From Prosopocoilus inquinatus (Eukaryota > Arthropoda > Insecta > Coleoptera > Lucanidae): 64,000 nucleotides of DNA. The stretch spans positions 56,110,212 to 56,174,211 of the forward strand of contig CM069870.1 in the NCBI GenBank assembly GCA_036172665.1, read 5' to 3'. Below the pieces are notes generated by a model. The model searched no databases, was not told the origin of the DNA, and worked only from the letters and a program-made list of their open reading frames with translations. Each line of letters begins with the position of its first letter. Within the stretch, counting starts at the first letter, position 1. The position numbers and the translations under genes are program-made. This document shows positions 22,830-34,069 of the stretch, one piece after another.

Positions 22830-23225
22830 GCTTCACACTAGTCGTATGAAGAACCCTTCGCTATACGTTCAGAATACATTCATAGCTATCTAGACCGTTT
22901 TTTTAATTGAACACTCGTTATTATTTGCAGTCCATGCCGAATTTTTATGTTAAAATAAACACATTTTTGTCTGAATATGTAAGAATTTTACACTAAACCC
23001 GTGTTAATTTTCACACTGGTCCGTAAATCACACTGATTTGAATATTTTCTTTTAAAATTGATATAATTTGCTGGAAGGACTTGGAAAATGTAACTACTAA
23101 TTAGTTTCAAAATTTCCTTTAAAAAATTCAGAAGAACTGCAACTAAAAGTAAAATACAGGGATGCAAAATGGGCACGCATGGATCGATTTTGTTTGACCA
23201 AATTCCCGTCGTTTTATTTACACAA
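22830..23225. other. No gene recognised
   Basis: AT-rich sequence between the transposon end and the following GC-rich island. No supportable feature. Confidence 0.4.
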
Positions 23226-23645
23226 TTAAAAAGACGGCCGAAAGCGAAGAAGATAATTAAAACGTGCGGCAATTGTGATATTTCGCAAAAAGGCGTTTCG
23301 CAGAAGTGCTGATTCCGCTGGGCGAACAGTAGCAGCGCGACTTATAGCTACGGCCTGGTGACGCTCGTAAATATCGCAAGAGGCGGCATAATCTCCCGAT
23401 GCTAATCTGCGGCCGATCTCCGCATGTGCAAGCGGGATAGTCATGTGTTCGGATCACCAGGTGAGACAGAGACGGCTCGTCACAGCATGGCCTCCTATTG
23501 TAATTAAGGGAGGAGGAGACGGTCCACTGGCTCGTTCGGTGGACAGTCTCTGATAAGGCCAAGCGCGGCGACGCTCGACATCCGAAGACGGACGGTCAAC
23601 GGGAGACCGGACACGTTCTTACCCCCCCGAACGGAGCTGGGGAAC
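23226..23645. other. GC-rich island with overlapping minus-strand open frames
   Basis: GC content is far above the flanks. Two overlapping minus-strand frames cover it: 23226-23444 begins MTIPLAHAEIGRRLASGDYA, and 23257-23562 begins MALSETVHRTSQW. Neither resembles a family I know. It does not look like rRNA or tRNA. A conserved host exon or CpG-type regulatory island is the best guess. The simultaneous openness of two frames on one strand argues that at least one is accidental. Confidence 0.3.
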
Positions 23646-24225
23646 TTAGATAAGCAATCTTCAAGTTTCTTCTTAAACACATAACTTCTTATTTCATTTT
23701 CGGCTTAATTAAGTTCAACCTAAACGCTTATGAAATTTTTCTATTGATTGAACGAAATAAAACATCTTCAGTAATCCTTTGATTGACGAAGTCATTCATA
23801 AACGACATCACAAAAGTTGCTCTCTCTGGCATGGTCGTTCTCTTACAAATCCGTGTAGGTACTACAATCGTAAGCCAATAAAATCGTTTTGTCACTACTT
23901 GAACCGAGGTGTAAATAGATGAGTTTGAAGCTACACCATTTGAAAAGTCAATTTATTACTTTTGCTCAGTACGTGATGTATGAGGTCGAAAAGAAATCAA
24001 TCCATAACATATAGAAGTGGATCTGAAGGACTGGTGATAATTTACATTACATAACAGGAGGAATTAAAGAAACAAAGACCAAATCTACTTCTGCAGAACA
24101 AAAATCGAAACCTTACAAACACAATCGGCAACATATAGTTATGTATAGATGATATTTTTTTGTTTCATTTTGCTTTCTCATTAGTGAATAAAAATGCATT
24201 TTTGAAGGCAAACGTAATTTAAAGC
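23646..24225. other. No gene recognised
   Basis: AT-rich, no open frames above 60 codons, no repeats seen. Confidence 0.4.
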
Positions 24226-24990
24226 TTGGATCATCAGCATCCACTGGTCTCATTGCAACAAGAGGTCAGCCGCTATGCATTCTTACAGTATCGACTGTAT
24301 CGGGTATACATAATGTTGGTAGCTACCTCCCGATATGTATCCAGTGTGCACTACTGCTTCGCATTGTATTCGGATGGACTTGTGGTAAATCAGTCCCGAA
24401 CAATGGGAGCCTAAGAGATGGATGGTGACAACGCGATATATGAGTGTCAGCTTTTTGTGTGTTTATTTATAAGAATGTCTTCCCAAAGGGTACCGATTTA
24501 TTACTCACCCACCCCATATAAAGAGCATCTGCCTGCGAAAAAGCAGATAGACCTCGGAATTATATTGCATATTGTAATGATTTATATGTGGGATAAGCAC
24601 ACATCGAGCGGCCATTCTTGGACCCGGGGCGTGCTAATGACCACGGCCGCTTGGATCGCGGTTATCGCGCCCTCTCTCGGACACTCCGTCTCGCCCCTCA
24701 CGATGCGAGTAAATCGCCGCTCGCTCCTGATATTAACAATAACACTTAGTATTTAAATTATGACTTTGAATTGCTTCATAAATTTCGGGGTATTAGGAGA
24801 TTTGCATCCCCGAACGAAACGACTAATATTATGTTTGAATATCATTGTCGTCCGACAAAACGCCTTGTCGTTCACGACGTACACGTTCATTTACAATTTA
24901 ATTGTACGATTACGCTTTAAGCCTTTCTTAATATCGCCCGTCTTCACTTCTGTTAGTTTCAGTCCGTGCTTCCAATGAATTACGAAATAT
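24226..24990. other. GC-richer island, function unknown
   Basis: Contains a GC-rich core at about 24600-24730 and adjacent short plus-strand frames (24226-24414, 24418-24756, 24760-24978) separated by single stops. None matches a known protein. A short hairpin can form between TATCGGG at about 24297 and CCCGATA at about 24328, around a GGTAGCTACC palindrome. A host regulatory region or decayed exon is possible. Confidence 0.25.
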
Positions 24991-25439
24991 TAATCAAAAT
25001 TACTTATTATTGTTGTTTTCTACCCTAAGACCATCAACGAATTTTTGATGAAAAATATGATTGGATACGTTCAAGAAGGACGAGCAGTCTAAAATGAGGA
25101 CATTGTTCAAAAAAGCTGTTGGAAGACAAAAAGACAGAAACTGCAAAGTTTTGTCTGGTGATGACTCATTTCCTGATTGAAGAAAAAAGGCCGTACGAAA
25201 GCGAATACGAACTATATCATAATAAAGTAACTTCAATTAAATTTAAAAATGGATTAATAAACGCTCCTTTTAGAAAGAAAGAAAGGAAATATGGGGAAAA
25301 TGAGAGTCAAAATCATCATCGCACACAACATCACATCACATCAACATCTAGTTTGGTTGAACCACCTTACGCTCACAATTTCATGCAATCTGTAATTTCT
25401 TGACTATGGTTAGAGTTAAGTTACGGTAACAATGATTCA

Positions 25440-26700
25440 AGAAACCTTAGTACAAATTATTTACTGGGACTCTCGTCTCTTCCCCTGATGTTCCGTTTTG
25501 TAGCGGCTAATATGTTGCACTGCGGTGCTTGGTGGGAGGAACACAGGTGGGCACACGCTTGGCAGGGACGAGAGAAAATTTTGGCTAACGACTTGGGTGT
25601 GGCTGTTTCGGAACCTTTTGTCACGAATTTTCTGTGAGTCGGCCCGCATTTTTGGCTCGTCGTTATTTTTCCCCAAGATGCAAGCGGGGATCGCTTTCTG
25701 CGGATTTGATAGCGATTTTGATTTCTCTTCTATACCTACGTGCAACGTAGGGTAAGTTATTTATTTTTTTTTTGGCGACCTCGTGATCATTCTTTTGTTA
25801 ATTGTTCCCTTCTCGTTTCCTGTTGTCATAGCGCTAGTATCAGGCAGGGGGCAGCTTCGCACTTCCCTTTACCACCGCTCCGGCTGGGACTTGGCAGCGA
25901 CAAATCCTTTATAACATCGACCGGACGCCGTTTGACTTGCATCAGTGAGACGAGCCCAACAGCTGCGATCTTCTGTCCCATTAAAAGGGCCCACATGTTT
26001 TCGTTTTTTTTTTTGTATTTTGAAACAGATTTTATAGTGAATTTTTAAATTTCTTTCTCTTTTTTTTGTTTTGGCGCTTTAATTTAGTTTTTAGTGTTGA
26101 TTTTTATGTCTTGGTGTAAGCTGGCGCGTGAGTACTCCCGTAAAGGCGCTTTTCCTGTTCACGAGTTAGGCTCTGTATATGAATTTATTTTAGGCATGGT
26201 CGTTGCTCGCCCTGTATCTTGGCGTATACGTTCATAATCTTGACTTGTATGAGTGGGCTAACAATACTTATAATAATTAAAACTCCGATTTATGACCGAA
26301 ATGTTTCTTGTTTCTTTCTTTCTTTATATGTCATTGTCAGGGTGCGGGTGCGGGTGCTTTATATCGTTAAGGAGTAGGATTTTGCGCTCGAATACGAGTA
26401 CATATTTCCGGCCGTGTATTCTCTTTACTCTAGAGTTACGTAACCACTGCTGTGTGGCGCCCTTTTCAATAAAAACTTCTGAGTTTTCCCGCGCCGTCTC
26501 CCCTGAGTGGGCACAATTACGTTCAACGTCATTGTCCTCGAGTTTCCGACCGACTAGGTTACGGATTGGCGCAGGTCCTCCTCTGTTTTCTAGTATGGTA
26601 TTGGGTCCAAACAGCGCTGTGCGCTTCCTTGTCGTCACAAGAATCAAACCAGTGGTAGTAAGAGGTTGCATCTTTAAGAAAGGTAAACAAATTTGCTAAT
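25440..26700. other. Moderately GC-rich block of unknown nature
   Basis: Composition is clearly richer in G and C than neighbours. Open frames exist on both strands. The minus frame 26324-26671 (MQPLTTTGLILVTTRKRTAL to PHPHPDNDI) looks more protein-like than the overlapping plus frame. A GGGTGC triplet repeat sits at about 26340. I could not place it in a protein family. A diverged LTR-element segment or host exon are alternatives. Confidence 0.25.
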
Positions 26701-26799
26701 TTGATCAACTCGGTAGTTCCAAAAATAAGAAAGTTTGTAATGGTGCCGACTTACTTTGCAACAGGCTATATATGATGATTTTTACAAATATGAATCAGA

Positions 26800-26960
26800 A
26801 ACTGGAAAAAGAAAACAACTTTACTTCTGGTAAATGTATAATAAAATAGTTTGTTTTATCACTTTTGATAAAGCGAACAACCTAGTTCGCGAAACGTCAA
26901 GTAAGTAGATACGTTTACTCGATCTAAAGCTGTTTTCTTTTCCATGTTACACTATCACGA
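26800..26960 (+). pseudogene. Penelope-like element terminal scrap
   Basis: Only the terminal region is present, recognised by the hammerhead-like motif and the following GTCAAGTAAGTA sequence. It matches, in opposite orientation, the terminus at 2580-2630. No coding sequence is attached. Confidence 0.55.
26862..26901 (+). ncRNA. Hammerhead-ribozyme-like motif in Penelope terminus
   Basis: Order: TTGATAAAGC, stem GCGAAC / GTTCGC with an AACCTA loop, then GAAACGTCAAG. The stem bases differ from those at 2589 and 37920 but remain complementary. This is the pattern expected if pairing, not sequence, is conserved. The CTGANGA strand is degenerate here. Confidence 0.5.
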
Positions 26961-28760
26961 ACATGAACCGCACCATAAAATAAAACAGTTATTTTAAAAA
27001 TCACGAAAATTGACTTGGCTTATACGAGTATGTATTTCTAAAGTTAAAAGGTAAAATGAAACTAATGCAAAGATCTATTAGAAACAGAGTTAAAGGATTA
27101 TTAGCAGCATTAGGTACCTAATTAAATTTAAATGAAAGTGAGAAAATACATAAGGTACTTAACCATAAAATGAATAACCTGGCGCTAAATGTAGTAACTT
27201 TGATTAATAAAAACAACTCAAAAAATCGAAAATTTACTTCTTATTTTGTAAAAGTCTAATTAGTGTCAATCGTAGAAGATTATAAAGTTGTAAATTGTAC
27301 ACAAACAAATAAAAGTCATCGTTAACTAGAATTTTTTAAAGCACCGAGCAATAAAATGCAAAGTAATACGCACATATTTTGCCGCAGAAACTTGTACTAT
27401 AAAACGGAATTTATAATTATTGTAAAATGGAGGCAATACTTTATGATTAATCTGTTTGGGGCGTCCGGACGCCGCAAGTCTGTGCCCCGTGGAGGCGAGG
27501 AGCCGGCGCTTCAATACATCATAAGTAAATGGTTTTATGGGATTACATTCCGAATTCTCGGATGCAAATACGATCTAAAAACATCGATTACGATTTGAAT
27601 TGTGTTACGACGCTTGATTATCCGGTGCCATCTAAAACTTGGCCCTTCTTTATCGGTGAGTCGAGATTGCCCCGGTATTAAATTTTATGTCGTGCTTTAC
27701 CTAAATTCCAAGCAGTGGGAGTCAGCTAGCGAGAATTTTCGATAGAATATGGTATTTGTGTGCGCCAACTGGAAGAAGAAATTCTTTAATTGGCAACGAC
27801 ACCATCATTGATTTCTTTGATTGTGTGGCCGCCACTTTGATCTCCAGACACGTTTACTGTCGTCCACTGCAACCCTCGACCTTATTTCACATTTACACTC
27901 ACTCCTGTCTTCTCACAATTACTGACCCAAAATTTATGATATGATCACAGAAAACAGAAACGTTAACACAAAGAAGTCATTTCTTGTTTCTGCGTTGATT
28001 AAACTATACGCTTTCTTTTATATAATACGTAGAGCTGCGAATATTTCCCGACAATTACGTATGTATCTCATAAATCGAAGCCGTGCACGTCAATATCTCA
28101 CACCGCTGTTCCTTCGATTGCTATGCAAAGCAAGGCAAGAAATCATTCGCATCGTAAAGAAGTACATTTCTTATTGGATTTCATCAATCGCCCCGTTGTT
28201 TCAGTAATAAAGTGGCTGTTTTTATTGAAGACAACTCTCGAGAGACGCGCACAAGATCAAAATCATATTTTGTACTTGACGTACGAAAAATTACATTTCT
28301 ATGCGACTTTAAGTTATAATATTTCATTGCTGGTGGTGATTCCTCTTCACCGTTTAATCAATCCTTTGTCTGGTTGTTCAAAGCCAATTCGAACTTGGGT
28401 TTAAACGAAATGTTTCGCGAAGTAATTTCGAAATTTTGTTCCATAAGATTTGTTATCTAATCCTAATACTTAGTAGACATTTTTAATTTTATGTTAGTAC
28501 CAAACTTGGAAACTCATAAGAAGAGACCGGATTTTAGGTAAAATGCCTTTCTTCAGTTTTTAAGGTCTTATAGTTTTTTTTTTTGCATATCTTTTCGTTT
28601 AATTAGAAATAGAATCACTTAATGAGATTTGATTTCGCCTAAATAACCTTTTTTCAATTTCTTTCACTTTTCAACTTTTTTTCTCTCTTTGGCCTAAATA
28701 ATACCTTTTCTTGCAAAAATAGTAATTTTTATATCCAAACATTAATTTTGTCTTACTACT
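26961..28760. other. Low-repeat region with one GC island
   Basis: A short GC-rich palindromic segment (GGGGCGTCCGGACGCCGC) lies at about 27459-27476. Short plus-strand frames at 27356-27598, 27756-27944, 27941-28207 and 28123-28404 match nothing I know. Probably host intergenic or intronic DNA. Confidence 0.35.
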
Positions 28761-28996
28761 TACAGGGTGTTACCGAATATGACGGCAAAAATTATACCAC
28801 TTATAGACGGGGTCAAAATATTACGATTTAGCCGAATTAATTTATACACAAAAGTATTTTTGTTTCTGAGGCATAACCTATAAAAGCAACTTGAAAAGTA
28901 TACTTTGAGAAAAAGAACTATGCCACAGTTATGTGCTGTACATTGACACGTAAAATACGCAGATAAAATTCCAGTTAATGTTTTCAAGGCAAGTTA

Positions 28997-29124
28997 GGCC
29001 CAGTTTTACAATGACGGTTTAACTTTGAGCCGAAGCTTAAATCCTTCACAACTATTGTTGAAATAATCGTTGCTAAGGGTTTAAGCCTCAGCTCAAAGTT
29101 GAGCCGCATTTGTAAAACTGGACC
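28997..29124. mobile_element. PIF/Harbinger-like MITE, family A, copy 2 (128 bp)
   Basis: Ends GGCCCAGTTTTACAA and TTGTAAAACTGGACC, flanked by TTA at 28994-28996 and 29125-29127. It is the longer version of the element at 10927 and inserted inside the 28761-30828 element. The sub-terminal arms (TTTAACTTTGAGC / GCTCAAAGTTGA) also pair. Confidence 0.88.
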
Positions 29125-29949
29125 TTAGAGCTTTACGAAATTTCGAGTTTTTGCAGAAATAATATTTTCAATCTAATTATCTCGAAAATTAATCTGACGA
29201 AGTTGGAACTTAGTTCACTTCTGATACCATTTTATTTGAACTTTTCAATTTTGGTTTCGGTTTTCTTTAAAAAGTGACAATAAGAAACCTATTTGCTAAA
29301 ATAATAACATACTTCCCCGGATCTACGCCAATGATGAAGAATGCTCAATTTTTCGCATGACATCCATCCCCATATTTCACTTATCCTGCATGTCAAATTT
29401 CAACGCTCTACCTCAAACCGTTCCAAAGATATTTAAGAAAATATGCTGTCCAAATTACCTCGTTAAGGGCGACTTGTATAAAAGAAAGTTAACCGGCAGA
29501 TCAGATAACAAAGGGATCACATACGGATCACGGTAACAAAAGTTCAAACGTAAAATCACTTGTTCAACGCGTGGTCAAATCATAGTTAGTTGACTAAAGC
29601 TTTATTAGAGATTGGCTACAATGAAGCGCCAAATTTGCATAAAGGAGAGATGATCTGAATCAATATCTGGGACTACTAGAAGAAATTATTTTACCAAACA
29701 TTATTATTTTGAATCGTAGGTACTTCAAGTACCAAAAATTAACCGAATTTAAATTTTTGAGATATTTACTAAGACGCAAGGTCTTTTTAGTTTTGTTTTT
29801 GATTTGATTGTTTACTTTGAAATGTACAAACTTTAAACCTGGGGCAAGTAATACCATTTATTACAAAGCTTTGAATAGTGTTGTGCTATTAAATAGATTT
29901 TAAAGCTTTCCTTTACTTTGGTGTTGGTTCCTTGGTGGTTTGTGGGCCA

Positions 29950-30340
29950 ATAAAGTATGTAATATTTAAAAGAAGAACATTTAAAGTAAGTGCAGCAGGA
30001 AAACCATGACAAATATCGAATGTAATGCCCGTATTAAATTTATGCAAAAGAAACATCGTAACATTTCAGTTTGCCTTCCAATATGGTCTATAAAATTAGA
30101 TCTATAATTATCTTGAATAATAAGATCCTATACGATGTTTTTTGCAAATTTTTGTTCAATGTCAATCATTTATATCATCCGGGAGACCGTTCCACATCGT
30201 ACATGCAATATTATGAAGCAATTTTAATGAGTTGTACTTTGTCCAACCTTACACCGTACGCTAATATAGGGAACCCTCGCTTTAAGACTCCAAAACATCT
30301 CTCAATGGGGTTTCGTGTAGATACGTATTTGTGACTCATT
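29950..30340 (-). pseudogene. Possible non-LTR RT C-terminal scrap
   Basis: The minus strand contains an HNIACTMWNGLPDDIND stretch near 30160-30220. It resembles the 'WN-LP--I' block found near the C-terminus of jockey/R1-type ORF2 proteins. The clearer example is at 38.3 kb. Upstream frames are broken. A weak assignment based on one motif. Confidence 0.3.
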
Positions 30341-30560
30341 AAATAAATTCATCACGTAATCTCTCCATAATAGCAATATAATTCTTAAACTGTTTCAAGT
30401 ACTTCTGACAACGTCAAAGTTTTAATAGCAGTTGACTCTTGTCCGATGAAAATTGTAAATTTTTAGGTTAATAATCCGTTAACCAAACAAAATTGGTTGG
30501 TTACCTTTACTTGTGGTTCACCAACGGATTACGGTTTGACTAACGTTTGAACAAGAGGTA

Positions 30561-30702
30561 CTTATGTTAATTCAATGATCATCAGTGGGTCACATTTGAT
30601 CTTTTTGTAATTATCTGTTATACAAGTCGCCCTTATGTTAATTCACTGATCATCAATGGGTCACATTTGATCTTTTGGTAATTTTCTGTTATACAAGTCG
30701 CC
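30561..30702. repeat. 71-bp tandem duplication
   Basis: Two adjacent units begin CTTATGTTAATTCA and contain GGGTCACATTTGATCTTTT, each ending in TACAAGTCGCC. They differ at only a few positions. They sit in the right arm of the 28761-30828 TIR element, whose left arm carries one inverted copy, so the duplication happened after the element formed. Confidence 0.85.
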
Positions 30703-30839
30703 CTAAGAATTTATACCTCAAAAACGAAAAATTGTATATATACATAGATAAATTAGGTTAAATTGTAATGTTTTGATGTCGTTTATACATGGTATAAGTA
30801 TTGGCATTTTACTCTATAACATCCTGTATATCTCCGAAC

Positions 30840-31325
30840 GTTAATTTTTATTATGGAAGTTATATTGATGCGTTCAGAAAACCGCAGCACCTGAGTTGCT
30901 AACCCAGCTCGTCGACGTTCAACGGATGTTACTTCTGAGCGAGTAATGAGCGCAACTTTTTAGTTGGCAGCGCCTATTAGACAGTCGTCTTGCTATAATT
31001 TTGAAATTAAATATGTTTATGTTTGATGAAAAGTTTTTAAGGGGTTCAAAATTTGCAGACATTAATAATGCATATGGTACAACCCAGCTAGCAGACGTGC
31101 TGCCTTTAAATGGTACTCCAAATTCGAAAGTGATAACTTGGCTACTGATGAACAGAAATGTAGCAATGCTAGCAGGCCCAAAAACATTCAATCGGCATGA
31201 TAACGTCAACGGTAGTGTTACAGATTCAAAAATGAACAGGCGTATGCTAGAGAAACGTTTGACATTCAATAGATGAAACTTTTGATTCTGGTCGATTGTT
31301 AGTCATATTCATTGATTTCAGAGGT
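30840..31325. other. Unassigned interval with a 91-codon plus-strand frame
   Basis: The frame 31001-31276 (MKLNMFMFDEKFLRGSKFAD) matches no family I can name. A minus-strand frame overlaps it. It lies between a TIR element and a Gypsy LTR, and its status is open. Confidence 0.25.
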
Positions 31326-31330
31326 AAAAA

Positions 31331-31498
31331 TAATGACCGAACGTTTTGTATTTGTAAGCAGAAATATAAATATTTTCATTTAAAAACGTTTTATTCAATA
31401 TTATAATATAAAATAATATAAAAACTCCATGGCTACCGTTCGTCTTACCAACTTGTTCAGCTAGAGTTAATTGTCAACTGTTAGAAGATATACAACAT
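31331..31498 (-). repeat. Gypsy 3' LTR remnant
   Basis: Shares CCGTTCGTCTTACCAACTTG, CAACTGTTAGAAGATA and an upstream TTTGTAAGCAGAAATA block with the 33.4-34.1 kb LTR. Outer boundary uncertain. Confidence 0.6.
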
Positions 31499-31759
31499 TT
31501 CCTCCCTCTTTTAAAGGTTTCAGGGATACATGGAGCGTATACTAAAGAATGAGCTGCTTCCATGTGATTACTATATGCTCTAGGCGCCTTCGATGGTGCA
31601 ACTGGAATGGCAAGTGTTTCCGCTGGTATTGGACTAGACGTCTCGACATTTTCTGTATTGGATTCATAAAAAAGGGATTTCTCTTGGTGGGGGTGTGTCT
31701 CTCTTCATCTTCGCGTTTCCGGAGAGAACGTAGACCGATTGTTCTGGGTTGAACGTTCG

Positions 31760-32330
31760 AAACGTTGAATCCATCAGTATCTGTTCTTTCTGTGTAATCT
31801 TAATGTAACCATCGTCTGGTCGAACCAGATTCAGACACGCCCTAAAAAGAGCCGTAATGCAGGCAGTCCTGTGGTGGAGTGTGATCCCTTGCGATATTGA
31901 CGTAGGAACTCGTTCAAGTCGCGCTGTAGAGATCCTTTAATTGAGTTCTTAGCATGGATGGCGTCTTTCACTGTCTGCACGTATCTTTCGGCTTGGCCAT
32001 TAGTCAATGAATGATAAGGAGCTAATCGTTTGTGATATTTAACTCCGCTATCTTGCAAAAATTTCTGGAATTACTCTGATATAAACTGCGGCCCATTGTC
32101 AGATACCATGGTAACAGGAGCACCGTAAGCGGCTAACTCTTCGTCGAGGACTGTAACTGTTGCTGCAGTTGTTGTTTTGATTTCCAGCCACTTGTGTATG
32201 CGTCTGCTAAGACGAGCAGCATTGTGCCTGCAACTGGACCCGCATAGTCGTTATGAATTCCTTCTAAATGCATAACCACCAATTTCCTTCCGGGGGATGG
32301 TATGGTGCTGACGACTTCTGTTTTGCTCAA
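31760..32330 (-). pseudogene. Gypsy integrase fragment
   Basis: Two frames joined by a shift. 32133-32330 covers the start of the integrase core, with IHNDYAGPVAGTMLLVLADA retaining the first catalytic aspartate region. 31831-32058 covers YHSLTNGQAERYVQTVKDA with the glutamate, and LRQYRKGSHSTTG downstream of it. The middle of the core with the second aspartate lies across the frameshift near 32060-32130. Gypsy-type rather than BEL/Pao-type integrase. Confidence 0.85.
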
Positions 32331-32611
32331 TTACTGCGTAGTGGCAATCTGTTCCACAGCGCAGTGCGCGTTCTGCACTCTCTACTGATGTGTGCCACTT
32401 TGCCAAATGTGTTACACTTACTATCAAAAAATCGACACTGGTTACGAAAGTGCGCTCCATCGCATCCTGCACAACACTGTTGAGCAGAACTAGTTTCTTG
32501 ACATGAAACAAGGGTCTCTTGTTCTTGTTGTTTCTTGTTGATGTCGAAGTGCTGTGGTTGCTGATTGTTCATTGCTAGTTGTGTCCCATTTTCTCGAGTT
32601 TGAGGTCTCAC
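32327..32611 (-). pseudogene. Gypsy Gag C-terminus with zinc knuckle
   Basis: Contains CAGCDGAHFRNQC and a second CNTFGKVAHISREC knuckle, typical of Gag from insect K02A2.6-like Gypsy elements. Immediately after the second knuckle the frame runs into integrase sequence, so the deletion joining gag to integrase lies near 32330-32350. Confidence 0.8.
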
Positions 32612-32973
32612 GTATCCTATTTTGTGTGTCAGCTCGGCTCCTGGGTTCGTATTTTCCGAGGTTTGGACTTAACTTGTGGTGTTTCGAATCGCTTCAACTG
32701 TACGTGCAATCTCATAGGCAGAAGTGAATGTGGTGGGCTTTTTTGCAATGATTTCGTCGCACATATCTCGCGTTCAGACTCAGTAGTAATTGTTCGATCA
32801 ACATGCGGTCAAGAAATTCGCCATACTCTCAGAAAGTTCCGCCCTGTCTCTATCTCAGAGAGAAATTAGCTACGGTTTCACCTTCATGTTGCTCTATTTG
32901 TCGGAACTTTATGCTTTCTGCGTATTTGTTTCGGGTCGAATCAAAATGTTTTATCAGCTTTTTGCGAATTTCT

Positions 32974-33300
32974 TTATAGGTGAAAAGCTTTTGGCTTTTC
33001 TGGGCTCACTAGGAATTTCAGCACGTCGTTAAGCTCTGCACCCATATAAACACGTGCTAGTCTCCATGTTGTTCGTCTGGGATGTTCTAGTGCCCATGAA
33101 AAGTTTGTAAAATAATCAGCAATTGACAGTCCATCGGTAGATTTGTACGGACTTACTGAGAATATCGGAAGTCGTGGCTTCGTCGTCATTGTGGTAGCGT
33201 TTCCACATGCTTGGGCTGCTGAGATTTGGACCGCGTTGATCAACATGCTGGAAATCGCTTAGAGTAATTCCTGTGACACTTTGGCCATAATCTGTCACAT
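32974..33300 (-). pseudogene. Gypsy Gag N-terminal part
   Basis: Frames 32974-33246 and 33116-33298 contain LPIFSVSPYKSTDGLSIADY and WRLARVYMGAELNDVLKFL, consistent with the capsid-like part of Gag. Frameshifts separate it from the zinc-knuckle part at 32327-32611. Confidence 0.6.
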
Positions 33301-33452
33301 TGCGGGCAATTTTTTGTTACTGGTACTCGTCGCGAAAAATAGATGGCACCAAGAGATTGCAGGATGATCTTTCAGTTTTTCGTATCCCACTTCTGACATC
33401 ACTTTTACATTTGTAGGCAGAATAAGAAATATATTTAATTATAAACGTTTTA

Positions 33453-33671
33453 GGCCCGCATTCATAAACTAAACTTACACTATGCGTTTGTTTACAATTC
33501 GCCATAATTCATAAATTGAACGTATTTCCCGCATTTTGGGCGCATAACCAGTGAGAATTTAAGAACATTTTATGAATTACTTTCCCAACATGTGGAAAAT
33601 GCGTAGAGTTTATAAATTATAGCGAATTGTAAGCGAACGAATAGTGTAAGCTTTGTTTATGAATACCGACC
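33453..33671. mobile_element. PIF/Harbinger-like MITE, family B (219 bp)
   Basis: Terminal repeats GGCCCGCATTCATAAAC and, inverted, GGTCGGTATTCATAAAC. TTA flanks at 33450-33452 and 33672-33674. Sub-terminal pairing includes CACTATGCGTTTG / GAACGAATAGTG. Inserted in the Gypsy LTR. Confidence 0.85.
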
Positions 33672-33729
33672 TTAGTGTTTAATGTACAATAGGGCCTATT
33701 CTACATCAAGTACATTAAATTTAACGGCC

Positions 33730-33787
33730 TGTTGCTATGGTAACAACTAATCATAAATCTTTATCATTGGTTGTTACCATAGCAACA
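33730..33787. repeat. Perfect 17-bp-arm hairpin
   Basis: TGTTGCTATGGTAACAA at 33730-33746 pairs exactly with TTGTTACCATAGCAACA at 33771-33787. Flanking sequence (TTAAATTTAA and TTTTAAATT) also pairs loosely. Probably a small MITE. Confidence 0.8.
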
Positions 33788-33828
33788 TACTTTTAAATTG
33801 CACTGCAATCAAAAACAGTGGTGAGTAG

Positions 33829-33930
33829 ATAAGACAGCGACTATCGCTTTTTGACCTGACATTGCAGTAGGATAACAAAATTTCTTAAAGCAATCAAAAA
33901 CGATTTACAACATTTTCTTTTAATTTAACG
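33829..33930 (+). repeat. Hairpin repeat family, copy 2 (short)
   Basis: Has the CGACTATCGCTTTTTGACCT and CATTGCAGTAGGAT head and a CAATCAAAAACGATTTACA tail, but lacks the central block present at 7258 and 56703. Confidence 0.7.
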
Positions 33931-34069
33931 TACACGATACAAAATAGCCTCTTATATCCTCGTTACAGTCATTGATAATAACAAAAATTCCATGGTTACC
34001 GTTCGTCTTGCCAACTTCTTCACAGCTAGAATTGTCAGCTGTTAGGCGATACGCGTTGGGTACCTCAGG

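Larger units (their letters stand above)
28761..30828. mobile_element. TIR element of about 2.07 kb, unclassified
   Basis: The left end starts TACAGGGTGTTACCGAATAT. The right end read inversely starts TACAGGATGTTATAGAGTAA. Similarity continues for nearly 60 bases, through ATTATACCAC / CTTATACCAT and GGGTCAAAAT / GACATCAAAAC. An inner inverted pair (GGGCGACTTGTATAA at 29466 and its inverse at about 30690) supports the symmetrical structure. It contains a MITE and a non-LTR scrap but no transposase that I recognise. Confidence 0.6.
31331..34062 (-). mobile_element. Ty3/Gypsy retrotransposon, internally deleted and interrupted
   Basis: Direct repeats at 31331-31498 and 33390-34062 (the latter interrupted) flank gag and integrase sequence in minus orientation. 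Shared LTR landmarks include ATTTGTAAGCAGAA / ATTTGTAGGCAGAA, AAACGTTTTA, and CATGGYTACCGTTCGTCTT at 31428 and 33991. Protease, RT and RNase H are missing. The two LTRs are visibly diverged, so this is an old insertion. A GGCACCA at about 33346-33353 could be the inverse of the primer-binding site. Confidence 0.75.
33390..34062 (-). repeat. Gypsy 5' LTR, interrupted by MITE-like insertions
   Basis: LTR sequence is present at 33390-33452 and again at about 33960-34062. Between them lie a 219-bp MITE, a hairpin and a copy of the hairpin repeat family. Without these the LTR would be comparable in length to the 31331-31498 copy. Confidence 0.6.

Noticed and set aside
24280..24350. Possible microRNA-like hairpin (TATCGGG / CCCGATA)
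   Set aside because: Only 7 base pairs are continuous, alternative folds compete, and the sequence matches no microRNA I remember.
31001..31276. 91-codon frame as a host gene
   Set aside because: It lies between two mobile elements, with an overlapping antisense frame of greater length and no recognised motif. Left as unassigned.
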